Assembly (NCBI RefSeq): GCF_000803215.1
Contig: NZ_JSXC01000039.1
Location: 1-56,649 of the forward strand
DNA length: 56,649 nucleotides
Direction of reading: 5' to 3'
DNA from: Pectobacterium fontis
GTDB taxonomy: Bacteria > Pseudomonadota > Gammaproteobacteria > Enterobacterales > Enterobacteriaceae
A program made the translations under genes and the position numbers. The notes below the pieces were generated by a model. That model saw only the letters and a list, made by a program, of their open reading frames with translations. It did no database searches and was not told the DNA's origin. Positions 20,279 through 29,152 of this stretch are shown one piece after another. Position 1 is the stretch's first letter; each line of letters starts with the position of its first letter.

Positions 20279-20349
20279 ACTATACGGTGCAGATAGAGCA
20301 CTTATGAAATGCCGAATTGGAATGACAAGTTCCGTAATGGAATAACACC
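20279..20349 (-). promoter_or_regulatory. cysGDNC promoter with direct repeats, probable CysB sites
   Basis: On the minus strand a -10 TATAGT (20284-20279) has only a weak -35 TCATAA (20307-20302) at 17 bp, the pattern of an activator-dependent promoter. Just upstream two 18-bp direct repeats with a 20-bp period, at 20312-20329 (CCGAATTGGAATGACAAG) and 20332-20349 (CCGTAATGGAATAACACC), fit CysB half-sites in position and TTCC/GGAA content. The remainder of the gap up to 20614 shows no gene or terminator that I can support. Confidence 0.5.
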
Positions 20350-20614
20350 CCGTTTACAACTGCAAGGGAAGCCGCGGCGGCATAGCTTATTGACCGTTTG
20401 CGTGGTATCAACCGCACTATCGATAGGAGCGGGTTCGACTCACGTCACCACTTTCGACAAGAAAATGATCTGGAGCACGATGCAGTAACAGCAGCATCAT
20501 GCCCACAGGTTGCGATCCAATTACGACGCCAGAAAAACACATTCAGCGCGGCATGGCATAGACGATGATTCATCCATCACGTTCTCAGCCCCCACCGCGC
20601 ACGAGACCACTCCG

Positions 20615-21160
20615 TTAACGTTCCAGTTTCGGATACGCATCCGCGATCTTATCGCCGGTAAAATGCGCGACCCAACCTTCCGGGTTATCAAACAGGCGGA
20701 TAGCGGTGAAATGCGGCTCCGGCCCCATATCAAACCAGTGCGCCGTGCCTGCGGGGACGGACAGCAGATCGTTCTTTTCACACAGGATCTGGTAAATCTT
20801 GCCGTTCAGGTGCAGGCAAAACAGCCCCGCGCCTTCCACAAAAAAGCGCACTTCATCTTCGTGGTGGACATGCTCGGATAAAAACTTGGTGCGCAGTTCA
20901 GCACGCTGTGGGTTATCCGACCGCATGCTGATCACATCCCAGCTCTGATAGCCTTTTTCTGCCACCAGCTTATCAATTTCATGCTGATAAGCCGCCAGCA
21001 CCTCTTCAGACGACGGCACATCGCTCAGTTTCTGGCTGGCTTCCCAGCGTTCAAAACGTACGCCGATCTCGTTCAGTTGCTTCTGGATCGCATCGGCATC
21101 CTGACTTTGCCAAATCGGCTGGCCTGCATCGCTGTCACTAAAAATGGTTAATCCACTCAT
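20615..21160 (-). CDS. mtnD: Acireductone dioxygenase
   Basis: Cupin metalloenzyme of methionine salvage; with Fe it converts acireductone to formate and 4-methylthio-2-oxobutanoate (KMTB). The 181 residues include the metal-binding stretch [14 protein letters not shown] and the downstream [11 protein letters not shown]. The start overlaps the mtnC stop by 4 bp. Last gene of the minus-strand mtnBCD operon. Confidence 0.96.
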   Translation of the reverse strand: MSGLTIFSDSDAGQPIWQSQDADAIQKQLNEIGVRFERWEASQKLSDVPSSEEVLAAYQHEIDKLVAEKGYQSWDVISMRSDNPQRAELRTKFLSEHVHHEDEVRFFVEGAGLFCLHLNGKIYQILCEKNDLLSVPAGTAHWFDMGPEPHFTAIRLFDNPEGWVAHFTGDKIADAYPKLER

Positions 21161-21846
21161 TGGGCATACTCCGGTAAGTCGATCTGGTCAAAACGTGCCA
21201 CCTGACGGTGACGGCTTAGGTTATCCGCGTCATCACGAATAAGCTGACAGGTGTGCCAGCCAGCCTCCTGCGCGGCATCCAGTTCCTGACGAATATCCGA
21301 CAGAAACAGCAGTTGTTCAGCAGGTAGCCCGATGGCATGCGCAATCGTGCGATACGCCTCAGTCTCGCGCTTCGCCCCGACGCGGGTATCGAAATAGTCG
21401 CTGAACAGCGGGCGCAGATCCCCCGCGTTGCTGTAACCAAATAGCAACTGCTGCGCTTCTACCGAACCTGACGAGTAAACATACAGGCGAATGCCCTGCT
21501 GCTGCCATGCGGCAAGCTGCGCGGCGACTTCAGGGTACAGATGCCCCTGAAAATCACCGTGACGGTAGCCCACGCGCCAGATAATGCCTTGTAGCAATTT
21601 CAGCGCGGTGGATTTACGGTCTTCATCCATAAACTGGTTCAGTGCAGTAATCAGCGTATCGTTATCCGCCTCAGGCTGACCCAGTTCCTGACGCAACGCG
21701 TTCAGCGCCTGCGCGATCTCAGGATCGCGGTCATGCTGTCGCACCGTATCCGCCAGACGCTCACGCGCATAAGGAAACAGCACGCGGTGAACAAAGCGGA
21801 TATCGCTGGTGGTGCCTTCAATATCGGTCACAATGGCCTTAATCAT
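21157..21846 (-). CDS. mtnC: Enolase-phosphatase E1
   Basis: Bifunctional HAD enzyme that enolises and dephosphorylates the 2,3-diketo intermediate of methionine salvage to acireductone. The 229 residues open with [11 protein letters not shown] (nucleophile Asp), and [14 protein letters not shown] and [12 protein letters not shown] follow. The ATG at 21846 overlaps the mtnB stop (ATGA); the in-frame ATG at 21882 lies inside mtnB and adds an unrelated 12 residues. Confidence 0.96.
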   Translation of the reverse strand: MIKAIVTDIEGTTSDIRFVHRVLFPYARERLADTVRQHDRDPEIAQALNALRQELGQPEADNDTLITALNQFMDEDRKSTALKLLQGIIWRVGYRHGDFQGHLYPEVAAQLAAWQQQGIRLYVYSSGSVEAQQLLFGYSNAGDLRPLFSDYFDTRVGAKRETEAYRTIAHAIGLPAEQLLFLSDIRQELDAAQEAGWHTCQLIRDDADNLSRHRQVARFDQIDLPEYAQ

Positions 21847-22460
21847 GCTTTTGCCTCCAGCAGCCGGCGTTGTAATTCGCACTGGAACAGGAACTCCAGC
21901 CCTTCCAGATGACGACGCGCGTCTTTCACCGTCGCCCCCCAGCAGTAAAGACCGTGGCCACGCACCAGAAAGCCGTAACGTAGCGGCGTGTGGCTGGCGT
22001 ACTCGGTGACCCGCTGCGCCAGCGCCGGAATATCCTGCTCGTTATCGAAAATCGGGATCGCCACGCGATCCAAATGGGTGGTCTGCCCCGCCAGCGACTT
22101 TTGCATTTCATAGCCGTGCAGCACCAGTTCGGCACCCTTCTCTACCCGAGACAACACCGTCGCGTTCACCGAGTGCGTGTGCAGCACCGCGCCAATCGTT
22201 GGTTCACGACGATACAGCAGCGTGTGTAGCCCGGTTTCCGCCGACGGCGTGCGGCCGCTCGGCACATGGTTTGTGGCAATCTCCACCAGCAGGAAATCCT
22301 CTGCCTGAAGGCTGCCTTTGTCTTTACCCGATTCGGTAATCAGACAGTTCGCTTCATCGAGGCGCACGGACATGTTACCGCCCGTCGCCGGACACCAGCC
22401 CTTTTCGCCGATCCAGTGGCAGGCCGCAAGCAGCGCCGTCAATTGTTGATTTTCCGTCAT
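21843..22460 (-). CDS. mtnB: Methylthioribulose-1-phosphate dehydratase
   Basis: Class II aldolase-fold zinc enzyme, 205 residues. The motif ATGGNMSVR binds phosphate and [10 protein letters not shown] supplies zinc ligands; a third His is in [11 protein letters not shown] ribosome site AGGAAG precedes the ATG. First gene of mtnBCD, facing away from the aminotransferase gene, with three MetJ boxes between them. Confidence 0.95.
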   Translation of the reverse strand: MTENQQLTALLAACHWIGEKGWCPATGGNMSVRLDEANCLITESGKDKGSLQAEDFLLVEIATNHVPSGRTPSAETGLHTLLYRREPTIGAVLHTHSVNATVLSRVEKGAELVLHGYEMQKSLAGQTTHLDRVAIPIFDNEQDIPALAQRVTEYASHTPLRYGFLVRGHGLYCWGATVKDARRHLEGLEFLFQCELQRRLLEAKA

Positions 22461-22534
22461 GAGGCTTCCTGTTTCTGGTCTAGTTTTCTACCGACGTAGA
22501 ACTTTTGGTTATGTCTTAGTACGCAAAAGAATTT

Positions 22535-22558
22535 AGCCGTTTAAACGTCCAAGCGTCT
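22535..22558. promoter_or_regulatory. Three tandem MetJ boxes in the mtnB / aminotransferase divergent promoter
   Basis: AGCCGTTT, AAACGTCC and AAGCGTCT occupy 22535-22558 without gaps. Each matches the met-box consensus AGACGTCT at 6 of 8 positions, and the 8-bp phasing is exactly that of MetJ operators. The site lies in a 165-bp gap between mtnB (minus) and the methionine aminotransferase gene (plus), so both salvage arms could be repressed together by MetJ. Confidence 0.7.
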
Positions 22559-22625
22559 TGATTGCCAAATACTAGCAGCATGTTATATTACCAAGCAATA
22601 CAGGCTTGCAGGAGTCCTATCCGCT

Positions 22626-23783
22626 ATGAGCGCCGCGCTAATCCCCGACAGTAAACTGCCTTCGCTGGGCACCACGATTTTTACCCAAATGAGCGCACTG
22701 GCTCAGCAACATCAGGCGATCAATCTATCACAAGGTTTCCCTGATTTTGATGGCCCCGACTATTTACAACAACGGTTGGCGTATCACGTTAGTCAGGGGG
22801 CCAACCAATATGCGCCGATGACTGGCGTCGCGCCGCTGCGTCAGGTGATTGCCGAAAAAACCGCAGAGCTGTACGGCTGGCGACCGGATGCCGATAGCGA
22901 AGTGACCGTGACCGCCGGGGCAACCGAAGCGCTGTTTGCCGCCATTGCGGCGCTGGTACGTCCCGGTGATGAAGTGATCTGTTTCGATCCCAGCTATGAC
23001 AGCTATGCGCCTGCCGTTACGCTGGCGGGTGGCGTGCTCAAGCGCATCGCGTTGCAGCCGCCCGCATTTCGCGTGGACTGGTCACATTTTGCCGACGTGC
23101 TGAGCGATCGCACCCGGCTGGTGATTATCAATACACCACATAACCCCTCTGCGACCGTCTGGCCGAAAGCGGATCTTGAGCAACTGTGGCAGGCGATTGC
23201 CACGCGTGACATTTTCGTGCTGAGCGATGAAGTCTACGAGCACATCTGTTTCGACAGTGAAGGACACGCTAGCGTGCTGGCACACCCGTCACTGCGCCAG
23301 CGCGCCATCGCCGTCTCATCGTTTGGTAAAACCTTCCATATGACCGGTTGGAAAGTCGGCTACTGTGTCGCACCTGCGCTGCTAAGCGCTGAAGTACGGA
23401 AGGTTCACCAGTATCTGACGTTCTCAGTGAACACGCCCGCGCAGTTCGCCATTGCCGATATGTTGCGTGAACAGCCGCAACACTGGCGTGAACTGCCCGC
23501 TTTTTACCGCGCCAAACGCGATCGCTTCATCAATGCGCTGGCGGGTAGCCGTTTCGAGATTCTGCCCTGCGAAGGGACTTACTTCCTGCTGGCAGACTAT
23601 CGGGCGATTTCCGATCTGGACGATGTCAGCTTCTGCCGCTGGCTGACCGAACATGTTGGCGTGGCCGCCATTCCGCTGTCCGTCTTTTGCGCCGACCCGT
23701 TCCCCCATACGTTGATTCGACTATGCTTTGCCAAACAGGAAGCCACGTTGGATGCCGCTGCGGAGCGTTTATGTCGACTTTAA
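22626..23783 (+). CDS. mtnE: Methionine (glutamine-KMTB) aminotransferase, YbdL/MtnE type
   Basis: PLP-dependent class I aminotransferase, 385 residues, closely resembling E. coli YbdL. It shows the N-terminal LPSLGTTIFTQMSAL, INLSQGFPDFDGP, the NTPHNPSATVW motif and the PLP lysine in SSFGKTFHMTGWKVGY. Members transaminate KMTB to methionine, preferring glutamine as donor. Its place beside mtnBCD and upstream of an omega-amidase supports the salvage role. The mtnE name is by function; ybdL is the E. coli name. Confidence 0.88.
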   Translation: MSAALIPDSKLPSLGTTIFTQMSALAQQHQAINLSQGFPDFDGPDYLQQRLAYHVSQGANQYAPMTGVAPLRQVIAEKTAELYGWRPDADSEVTVTAGATEALFAAIAALVRPGDEVICFDPSYDSYAPAVTLAGGVLKRIALQPPAFRVDWSHFADVLSDRTRLVIINTPHNPSATVWPKADLEQLWQAIATRDIFVLSDEVYEHICFDSEGHASVLAHPSLRQRAIAVSSFGKTFHMTGWKVGYCVAPALLSAEVRKVHQYLTFSVNTPAQFAIADMLREQPQHWRELPAFYRAKRDRFINALAGSRFEILPCEGTYFLLADYRAISDLDDVSFCRWLTEHVGVAAIPLSVFCADPFPHTLIRLCFAKQEATLDAAAERLCRL

Positions 23784-24538
23784 CGATGTCATTGCTGCAA
23801 CAACCGCTGGTGTGGCGCGATGGGGAAGCCAATCTGCGCCACTTCGACACCTTATTGGTGAAGATGAGCGAACGAGATGTGATCGTACTGCCGGAGATGT
23901 TCACTACCGGTTTTGCGATGGAAGCCGCCAAAGGCAGTCTGGATCAGGCCATAGTAGAAGCGTGGCTGCACCAGTGGGCGCAAAAAACCAATGCACTGAT
24001 CGGCGGCAGCGTCGCGGTGAATACACCAAAAGGCGCGGTAAACCGTTTCCTGCTGGTCGATCCGCATGGCGAGGTGTACCACTACGATAAACGCCACCTG
24101 TTCCGCATGGCGGATGAACACCAGCACTATCAGGCAGGTACAGAACGGCTCATCATCGAGTGGCGCGGCTGGCGCATCTGCCCGATGATCTGCTACGACC
24201 TGCGTTTCCCAGTCTGGTCGCGCAACCGTCAGGATTACGATCTGGCGCTGTATGTTGCCAACTGGCCAGCACCACGCGCCGCCCACTGGCAGACGCTGCT
24301 GGCGGCACGCGCAATTGAAAATCAGGCCTATGTCGCTGGCTGTAACCGCGTCGGCACCGACGGCAACGGTCACAGCTACCGTGGTGACAGCCTGATTATT
24401 AATCCGCAAGGGGAAATTCTGGCCTCTGCCACCCCCAACCAACCCGCCTGTCTGGACGCCGAGCTGTCGCTGGAAGCGCTACAAAGCTACCGGGAATCCT
24501 TCCCCGCCTGGCGCGACGCCGATCGGTTTACGCTGTAG
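23771..24538 (+). CDS. yafV: Omega-amidase (alpha-ketoglutaramate hydrolase), YafV type
   Basis: Nitrilase-superfamily amidase of 255 residues with the Glu-Lys-Cys triad visible: E42 in LPEMF, K107 in YDKRHLF and C141 in MICYDLRFP. The ATG at 23771 overlaps the end of the aminotransferase gene by 13 bp, so they form a coupled pair. The aminotransferase converts glutamine to alpha-ketoglutaramate; this enzyme hydrolyses it to 2-oxoglutarate and ammonia, which pulls methionine recovery forward. An in-frame ATG at 23687 lies too deep in the upstream gene. Confidence 0.9.
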   Translation: MSTLTMSLLQQPLVWRDGEANLRHFDTLLVKMSERDVIVLPEMFTTGFAMEAAKGSLDQAIVEAWLHQWAQKTNALIGGSVAVNTPKGAVNRFLLVDPHGEVYHYDKRHLFRMADEHQHYQAGTERLIIEWRGWRICPMICYDLRFPVWSRNRQDYDLALYVANWPAPRAAHWQTLLAARAIENQAYVAGCNRVGTDGNGHSYRGDSLIINPQGEILASATPNQPACLDAELSLEALQSYRESFPAWRDADRFTL

Positions 24539-24544
24539 GGGGCG

Positions 24545-25807
24545 TTACTGTACAGGCGCGTATTGGCGCACCGCCTGATAGAACGCCTGTAGCGCCAACG
24601 CCACATCCGCGGTAATAACAGATTCATCGGGATGGTGACTGATACCGCCACGGCAGCGAACAAACAGCATGGCTACCGGCCAGCGTTCGGCAATCGCAAT
24701 GGCGTCATGTCCTGCACCGCTTGGCAGCAGCAGCGTTTTCCCCTGAATCTGCGTCACAGCCTCGTTTAATCTCGACTGCAATGCCGGGTCGCAGCGGGTT
24801 GCCGCAATACGATAATACTCTTCGGCACTGAACTGGCAGCCGCGCTGGTGCGCGATATCCCGTCCCAGCGTCAAAAGTTTCTCCAGTAGCGCATCCAGCG
24901 GTGCATCTTCTGGCCCGCGAATATCCAACGTCATTCTCACCTCACCGGGGATGACATTCGCTGCGCCCGGCAAACACTGCAACGTGCCAAACGTGGCGAC
25001 CAGATGAGGATCGCTTTCCCGCGTTATACGTTCTGCCTGCGCCATCCAGTCTGCCGCCGCCGCCAGCGCATCCTGCCGCTGCGTCATCGGCACCGTCCCG
25101 GCATGCCCTGCCAGACCGATGAAGGTACAATTGAGCCGTCGCGCACCGTTGATTGCCGTCACGACCCCCAGCGCCAGATCCTGCTGTTCCAGACACGGCC
25201 CCTGTTCGATATGTAATTCCAGATAGGCGGCAATATCGCTAACCGGGCGCGCCGCTTCCGCGATCTGAAGCGGATCCAGCCCGGCAATGGTCAACGCCTG
25301 TGCCACGCTGGTGCCTTCAGCATCCTGACAATCCAGCCAGCTTTCCGGCCAGGAGCCCGTCAATCCCCGACTCCCCAGCAGCGTAATGCCAAAGCGTGTG
25401 CCTTCTTCATCACCGAAACCGACAATCTCCAGCGCCACAGGCAAACGAATGCTCTGTAGGTGAAAAGCGCGCACCACTTCAATCGCCGTCAATACGCCCA
25501 ACATGCCATCGTATCGTCCGGCATTGCGCACCGTATCCAGATGCGAACCGAGCAGCAGCGCTGGCGCATCCGGCGTGAGAGCTTCATAACGACCACAAAT
25601 ATTGCCCACGCTGTCCTGCCAGACGTTCATGCCAGCCTCACGCATCCATTCCGCTACCCGCGCGTTGGCACGCAGGTGCTCCAGCGACAGATAAACGCGA
25701 GTCAGTTGACCGGGGGTTTCGCTGATTTCTGCCAAGGCATCACAGCGCAGCATAATTTGTTCAGCCGCAGCCTGTGCAGCAGCAGGTGAGAGTAGAGGTT
25801 CACTCAT
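24545..25807 (-). CDS. hpxK: Allantoate amidohydrolase
   Basis: M20-type metallo-amidohydrolase that converts allantoate to ureidoglycine, carbon dioxide and ammonia. The 420 residues contain the di-metal ligands in LLGSHLDTVRNAGRYDG (H89, D100), GFGDEEGTRFG (E134-E135) and LELHIEQGP (H199). Related beta-ureidopropionase/carbamoylase enzymes share these motifs, so the substrate rests on context: the start overlaps the stop of the ureidoglycine aminotransferase gene by 4 bp. Its 3' end nearly touches convergent yafV (6-bp gap). Confidence 0.85.
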   Translation of the reverse strand: MSEPLLSPAAAQAAAEQIMLRCDALAEISETPGQLTRVYLSLEHLRANARVAEWMREAGMNVWQDSVGNICGRYEALTPDAPALLLGSHLDTVRNAGRYDGMLGVLTAIEVVRAFHLQSIRLPVALEIVGFGDEEGTRFGITLLGSRGLTGSWPESWLDCQDAEGTSVAQALTIAGLDPLQIAEAARPVSDIAAYLELHIEQGPCLEQQDLALGVVTAINGARRLNCTFIGLAGHAGTVPMTQRQDALAAAADWMAQAERITRESDPHLVATFGTLQCLPGAANVIPGEVRMTLDIRGPEDAPLDALLEKLLTLGRDIAHQRGCQFSAEEYYRIAATRCDPALQSRLNEAVTQIQGKTLLLPSGAGHDAIAIAERWPVAMLFVRCRGGISHHPDESVITADVALALQAFYQAVRQYAPVQ

Positions 25808-27048
25808 GCACGCTCCTCGTTCGCGGCGTAGCTGTTCCACGCGGCCTGCAAGGCCTCACCCTGTACTGTGCGGAAGCCCAGGCGATTCAGTACCGCTTCC
25901 AGCGCCGTCAACGTTTGCATCACACAGTCTTTGCGTGCGTTATAACCCATTGTGCCGATACGCCAGATTTTGCCCTGAAGCGGGCCAAACGAGGTGCCAA
26001 TCTCAATGGCGAAATCTTCCAGCAGCAGCTTACGTACCTGCTCGCCGTGGACACCGTCAGGGATCACCACGCCCAGCACGTTATTCATTTTGTGTTGAAG
26101 ATTGCCAAAGGTTTCCAGCCCCATTCCCTGAATCCCCGCCACCAGCGCATTACCATGCAGCGCATGGCGGGCAATGCTGCGATCCAGCCCTTCTTCGAGG
26201 ATCACCCGCGCACATTCGCGAGCGGCGAACAGCATACTCGTCGCCTCCGTATGGTGATTGAGGCGTTCCGGCCCCCAATAATCCATCACCATGCCGAGAT
26301 CGAAATAGTTGGAATAGATCATCTCGTCGTCACCGTCCTGATGGGCATCCGTGCGGATCCCCTGCTCGACGCATTTACGGCGGCGGATCACCGCTTCCAT
26401 CTGTGCGCTCAGCGTGATCGGTGAACTACCGGACGGCCCGCCGAGGCACTTCTGCAATCCGGCGGAAACCGCATCCAACCCCCATTTATCCGTTTCCAGC
26501 GGATTACCGCCAAAAGAGGCGGTGGCATCGGTATAAAACAGCACGCCATGACGGCGGCAAATCTCACCCAGTTCTTCCAGCGGTTGCAGCATGGTCGTCG
26601 AGGTGTCGCCCTGCACCGTCAGCAACAGACGCGGGCGTACCGCCTTGATCGCTTCTTCGATTTGGTCTGGCGAGAACACCTCACCCCACGGTACTTCGAT
26701 GGTATGAACCTCAGCACGGCAGCGGCGGGCTATCTCACACAGTAGATGACCAAAACGACCAAACACCGGCACCAGCACCTTATCGCCGGGGCGGATCGCC
26801 GACAGCAGAATGGCTTCGATCCCCGCACGCGAGGTGCCATCCACCAGCATCGTCCAGCGGTTTTCCGTGCGAAAAAGCTGACGATAGAGCGCCATGACCT
26901 GATTCATGTAGTTCGTCATCGCGGGGTCATACTGACCAACCAGTTGGCTGGCCATAGCCCGTAATACGCGCGGATCGGCATTGATTGGCCCCGGCCCCAT
27001 CAATAAGCGATGAGGAGGATTAATTTGCGCGTACAGTTCGCTGTTCAT
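25804..27048 (-). CDS. hpxJ: Ureidoglycine-glyoxylate aminotransferase (PucG family)
   Basis: PLP-dependent class V aminotransferase of 414 residues. The opening PPHRLLMGPGPINADPRVLRAM and the PLP lysine K200 in GLQKCLGGPSG are typical of the alanine/ureidoglycine-glyoxylate group. It would move the amino group of ureidoglycine to glyoxylate, giving oxalurate and glycine. The ATG at 27048 has GGAGCC upstream; an in-frame start 10 codons earlier lacks a ribosome site. Fifth gene of the six-gene hpx operon. Confidence 0.86.
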   Translation of the reverse strand: MNSELYAQINPPHRLLMGPGPINADPRVLRAMASQLVGQYDPAMTNYMNQVMALYRQLFRTENRWTMLVDGTSRAGIEAILLSAIRPGDKVLVPVFGRFGHLLCEIARRCRAEVHTIEVPWGEVFSPDQIEEAIKAVRPRLLLTVQGDTSTTMLQPLEELGEICRRHGVLFYTDATASFGGNPLETDKWGLDAVSAGLQKCLGGPSGSSPITLSAQMEAVIRRRKCVEQGIRTDAHQDGDDEMIYSNYFDLGMVMDYWGPERLNHHTEATSMLFAARECARVILEEGLDRSIARHALHGNALVAGIQGMGLETFGNLQHKMNNVLGVVIPDGVHGEQVRKLLLEDFAIEIGTSFGPLQGKIWRIGTMGYNARKDCVMQTLTALEAVLNRLGFRTVQGEALQAAWNSYAANEERA

Positions 27049-27097
27049 GGTTATAGGCTCCACATTCTTGTTTCTCATCCCCTTGCAAAGAGGCTCA

Positions 27098-27841
27098 TTA
27101 CGCTTCTGACAGTCCTCGGACGGAGGCGATAAACTGTTTCAATTCCGGCGTCTGCGGGTTGGCAAACAGCGTTTTGCTGTCGCCCTGTTCCCAGACGGTG
27201 CCCTGATGCATAAACACCACGCGGTCGCCCACTTCACGGGCAAAATTCATTTCATGCGTCACCAGAATCAGCGTCATGCCTTCTGCGGCAAGCTGTTCCA
27301 GCACCTTCAACACTTCACCGACTAATTCAGGATCGAGTGCCGAGGTAATTTCGTCACACAGCAGGACTTTGGGGTTCATCGCCAATGCACGGGCAATCGC
27401 GACGCGCTGCTGTTGGCCGCCCGACAAATTGGCGGGATAGTAGTGCAGGCGTTCGCCCAGCCCGACCTTGTTAAGCATCTGCTCGCCAAGTTCACGGCAT
27501 TCCGCCGCGCTTTTCCCCAGCACGCGGCGCGGTGCCAGCATCACATTTTCCAGCGCCGTCATGTGCGGGAACAGATTGAAGTTCTGGAATACCATGCCGA
27601 CCGAACGGCTGATTTCCCGCGCCTGAGAATCCCTGTCGGTGACCGTCATCCCGCCCAGCTTAATGCTGCCATCCTGATAGCCTTCCAGCCCGTTCATGCA
27701 GCGCAGTAGCGTGCTCTTACCAGAGCCGCTGCGCCCGATGATCGAAATGACTTCGCCCATTTCAATATCCAGATCCACGCCTTTCAGGACATGGTTTTGA
27801 CCGTAGTATTTTTGAACCTGATTAATGGTGATGAGCGGCAT
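27098..27841 (-). CDS. Hpx ABC transporter ATP-binding protein
   Basis: ATPase of a polar amino acid-type importer, 247 residues: Walker A GRSGSGKST, signature LSGGQQQR, Walker B LLCDEITSALDPE. The start overlaps the upstream permease by 20 bp and hpxJ follows after 49 bp. The operon context suggests the system takes up allantoate or a related ureide. In the Klebsiella hpxFGHIJK operon this component is one of hpxF-I; I do not assign the letter. Confidence 0.85.
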   Translation of the reverse strand: MPLITINQVQKYYGQNHVLKGVDLDIEMGEVISIIGRSGSGKSTLLRCMNGLEGYQDGSIKLGGMTVTDRDSQAREISRSVGMVFQNFNLFPHMTALENVMLAPRRVLGKSAAECRELGEQMLNKVGLGERLHYYPANLSGGQQQRVAIARALAMNPKVLLCDEITSALDPELVGEVLKVLEQLAAEGMTLILVTHEMNFAREVGDRVVFMHQGTVWEQGDSKTLFANPQTPELKQFIASVRGLSEA

Positions 27842-28478
27842 TGAATTTCTTCTCCAGATAGCGGCTGTAGTAAGAGAGCGGATAGCACATCAGGAAGTAG
27901 CCCAGCGCCACCAATCCAAACACTTTAAACGGCTGATAGGTCACGTTATTCAGCATGGTGCCCGCTTTGGTCAGTTCGACGAACCCGATAATCGACGCTA
28001 ACGCGGTGCCTTTAATCACCTGCACGGAAAAACCCACAGTAGGTGCAATGGCGATACGCATCGCCTGTGGCGCAATCACCCGATAGAGCGTCTGGCCGAA
28101 ATCCAGCCCGAGGCAGCGCGAGGCTTCCCACTGCCCTTTCGGCAACGCTTCTACGCTGCCGCACCAGATATCCACCAGAAAGGCGCTGGTAAATAGGGTC
28201 AGCGCCAGTGCCGCTGCCGCCCAGGGGCTGACATCGATGCCGAACAGCGCCAGACCAAAAAACGCGAGGAACAGTTGCATCAGCAGCGGCGTCCCCTGAA
28301 ACAGTTCGGAATACAGTTGAACGAAACGTGTTGGCCATTTGCGCTTACTCAGCCGCAACAGCATGAGCGGAAACGTCACCAACGCGCCGCCGATAAAGGC
28401 CGTCAGCGACAGCAGCAGCGTCCAGCGCGCCGCCAGCAGCAGATTGCGCACAATATCCCAGTCGGTAAATGTCATCAT
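27822..28478 (-). CDS. Hpx ABC transporter permease, second
   Basis: HisM/GlnP-type permease, 218 residues, with the EAA loop at GQWEASRCLGLDFGQTLYRVIAPQA. The ATG at 28478 overlaps the stop of the first permease gene (ATGA), which fixes the start; a longer frame from 28553 lies inside that gene. It pairs with the neighbouring permease as a heterodimer. Confidence 0.86.
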   Translation of the reverse strand: MMTFTDWDIVRNLLLAARWTLLLSLTAFIGGALVTFPLMLLRLSKRKWPTRFVQLYSELFQGTPLLMQLFLAFFGLALFGIDVSPWAAAALALTLFTSAFLVDIWCGSVEALPKGQWEASRCLGLDFGQTLYRVIAPQAMRIAIAPTVGFSVQVIKGTALASIIGFVELTKAGTMLNNVTYQPFKVFGLVALGYFLMCYPLSYYSRYLEKKFNAAHHH

Positions 28479-29140
28479 GACTGACTCCCCAGAAAGCGCC
28501 GTCCTGCCAGCAGTAAGAGTTGCCGCATCAGGACAGACAGCGCCAGATAACACAGCGTGGTGGCCAGATACACTTCAAAGCTCAAAAAGGTACGGGATTG
28601 AATCAGGTTGGCAGCAAAGGTCAGTTCTTCATAAGAAACCTGCGACACCACCGACGATCCCAGCATGACGATGATGCACTGGCTGACCAGCGCCGGATAA
28701 ATCCGCTGGAGCGCAGGCGGCAGGATCACGCGCAGAAACGTCTGCACTCGCGTCAACCCCAGCACGCGAGCGGCTTCCCACTGGCCTTTCGGCGTCACCT
28801 GAATTCCGGCACGGATAATCTCGGTGCTGTACGCGCCAAGGTTAATCAACATTGCCAGCAGCGCAGCCTGCCCGGCAGTCAGTTTCCAGCCCAGACTCGG
28901 CAAGCCGAACACGATAAAGAACAGTTGCACCACAAACGGCGTATTGCGGATGAGTTCGACATAAACGCCCCACAGCCGGCTCAGCAGGGTGGGCTTGCCG
29001 CAACGCAAGGCCGCCCCACAGATACCGATGGCAATACCGCCGAGGGTTGCCATTACCGTCAGCTCAATCGTGACCCACAGCCCCGCCAGCAGTTCGGGCC
29101 AGAACGGCAACAGCGCGGAAAAATTAAGCTGATAAGTCAT
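28475..29140 (-). CDS. Hpx ABC transporter permease, first
   Basis: HisM/GlnP-type permease, 221 residues, with the N-terminal SALLPFWPELLAGLWVTIELTV and the EAA loop GQWEAARVLGLTRVQTFLRVILPPA. It follows the binding-protein gene by 12 bp and overlaps the second permease gene. Substrate inferred from the operon: a purine-derived ureide, probably allantoate. Confidence 0.86.
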   Translation of the reverse strand: MTYQLNFSALLPFWPELLAGLWVTIELTVMATLGGIAIGICGAALRCGKPTLLSRLWGVYVELIRNTPFVVQLFFIVFGLPSLGWKLTAGQAALLAMLINLGAYSTEIIRAGIQVTPKGQWEAARVLGLTRVQTFLRVILPPALQRIYPALVSQCIIVMLGSSVVSQVSYEELTFAANLIQSRTFLSFEVYLATTLCYLALSVLMRQLLLLAGRRFLGSQS

Positions 29141-29152
29141 GGCAGGCTCCCG

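Noticed and set aside
22461-22625. SAM riboswitch upstream of the methionine salvage genes
   Set aside because: The gap is too short for a standard SAM-I aptamer and shows no matching stems; the MetJ boxes explain control better.
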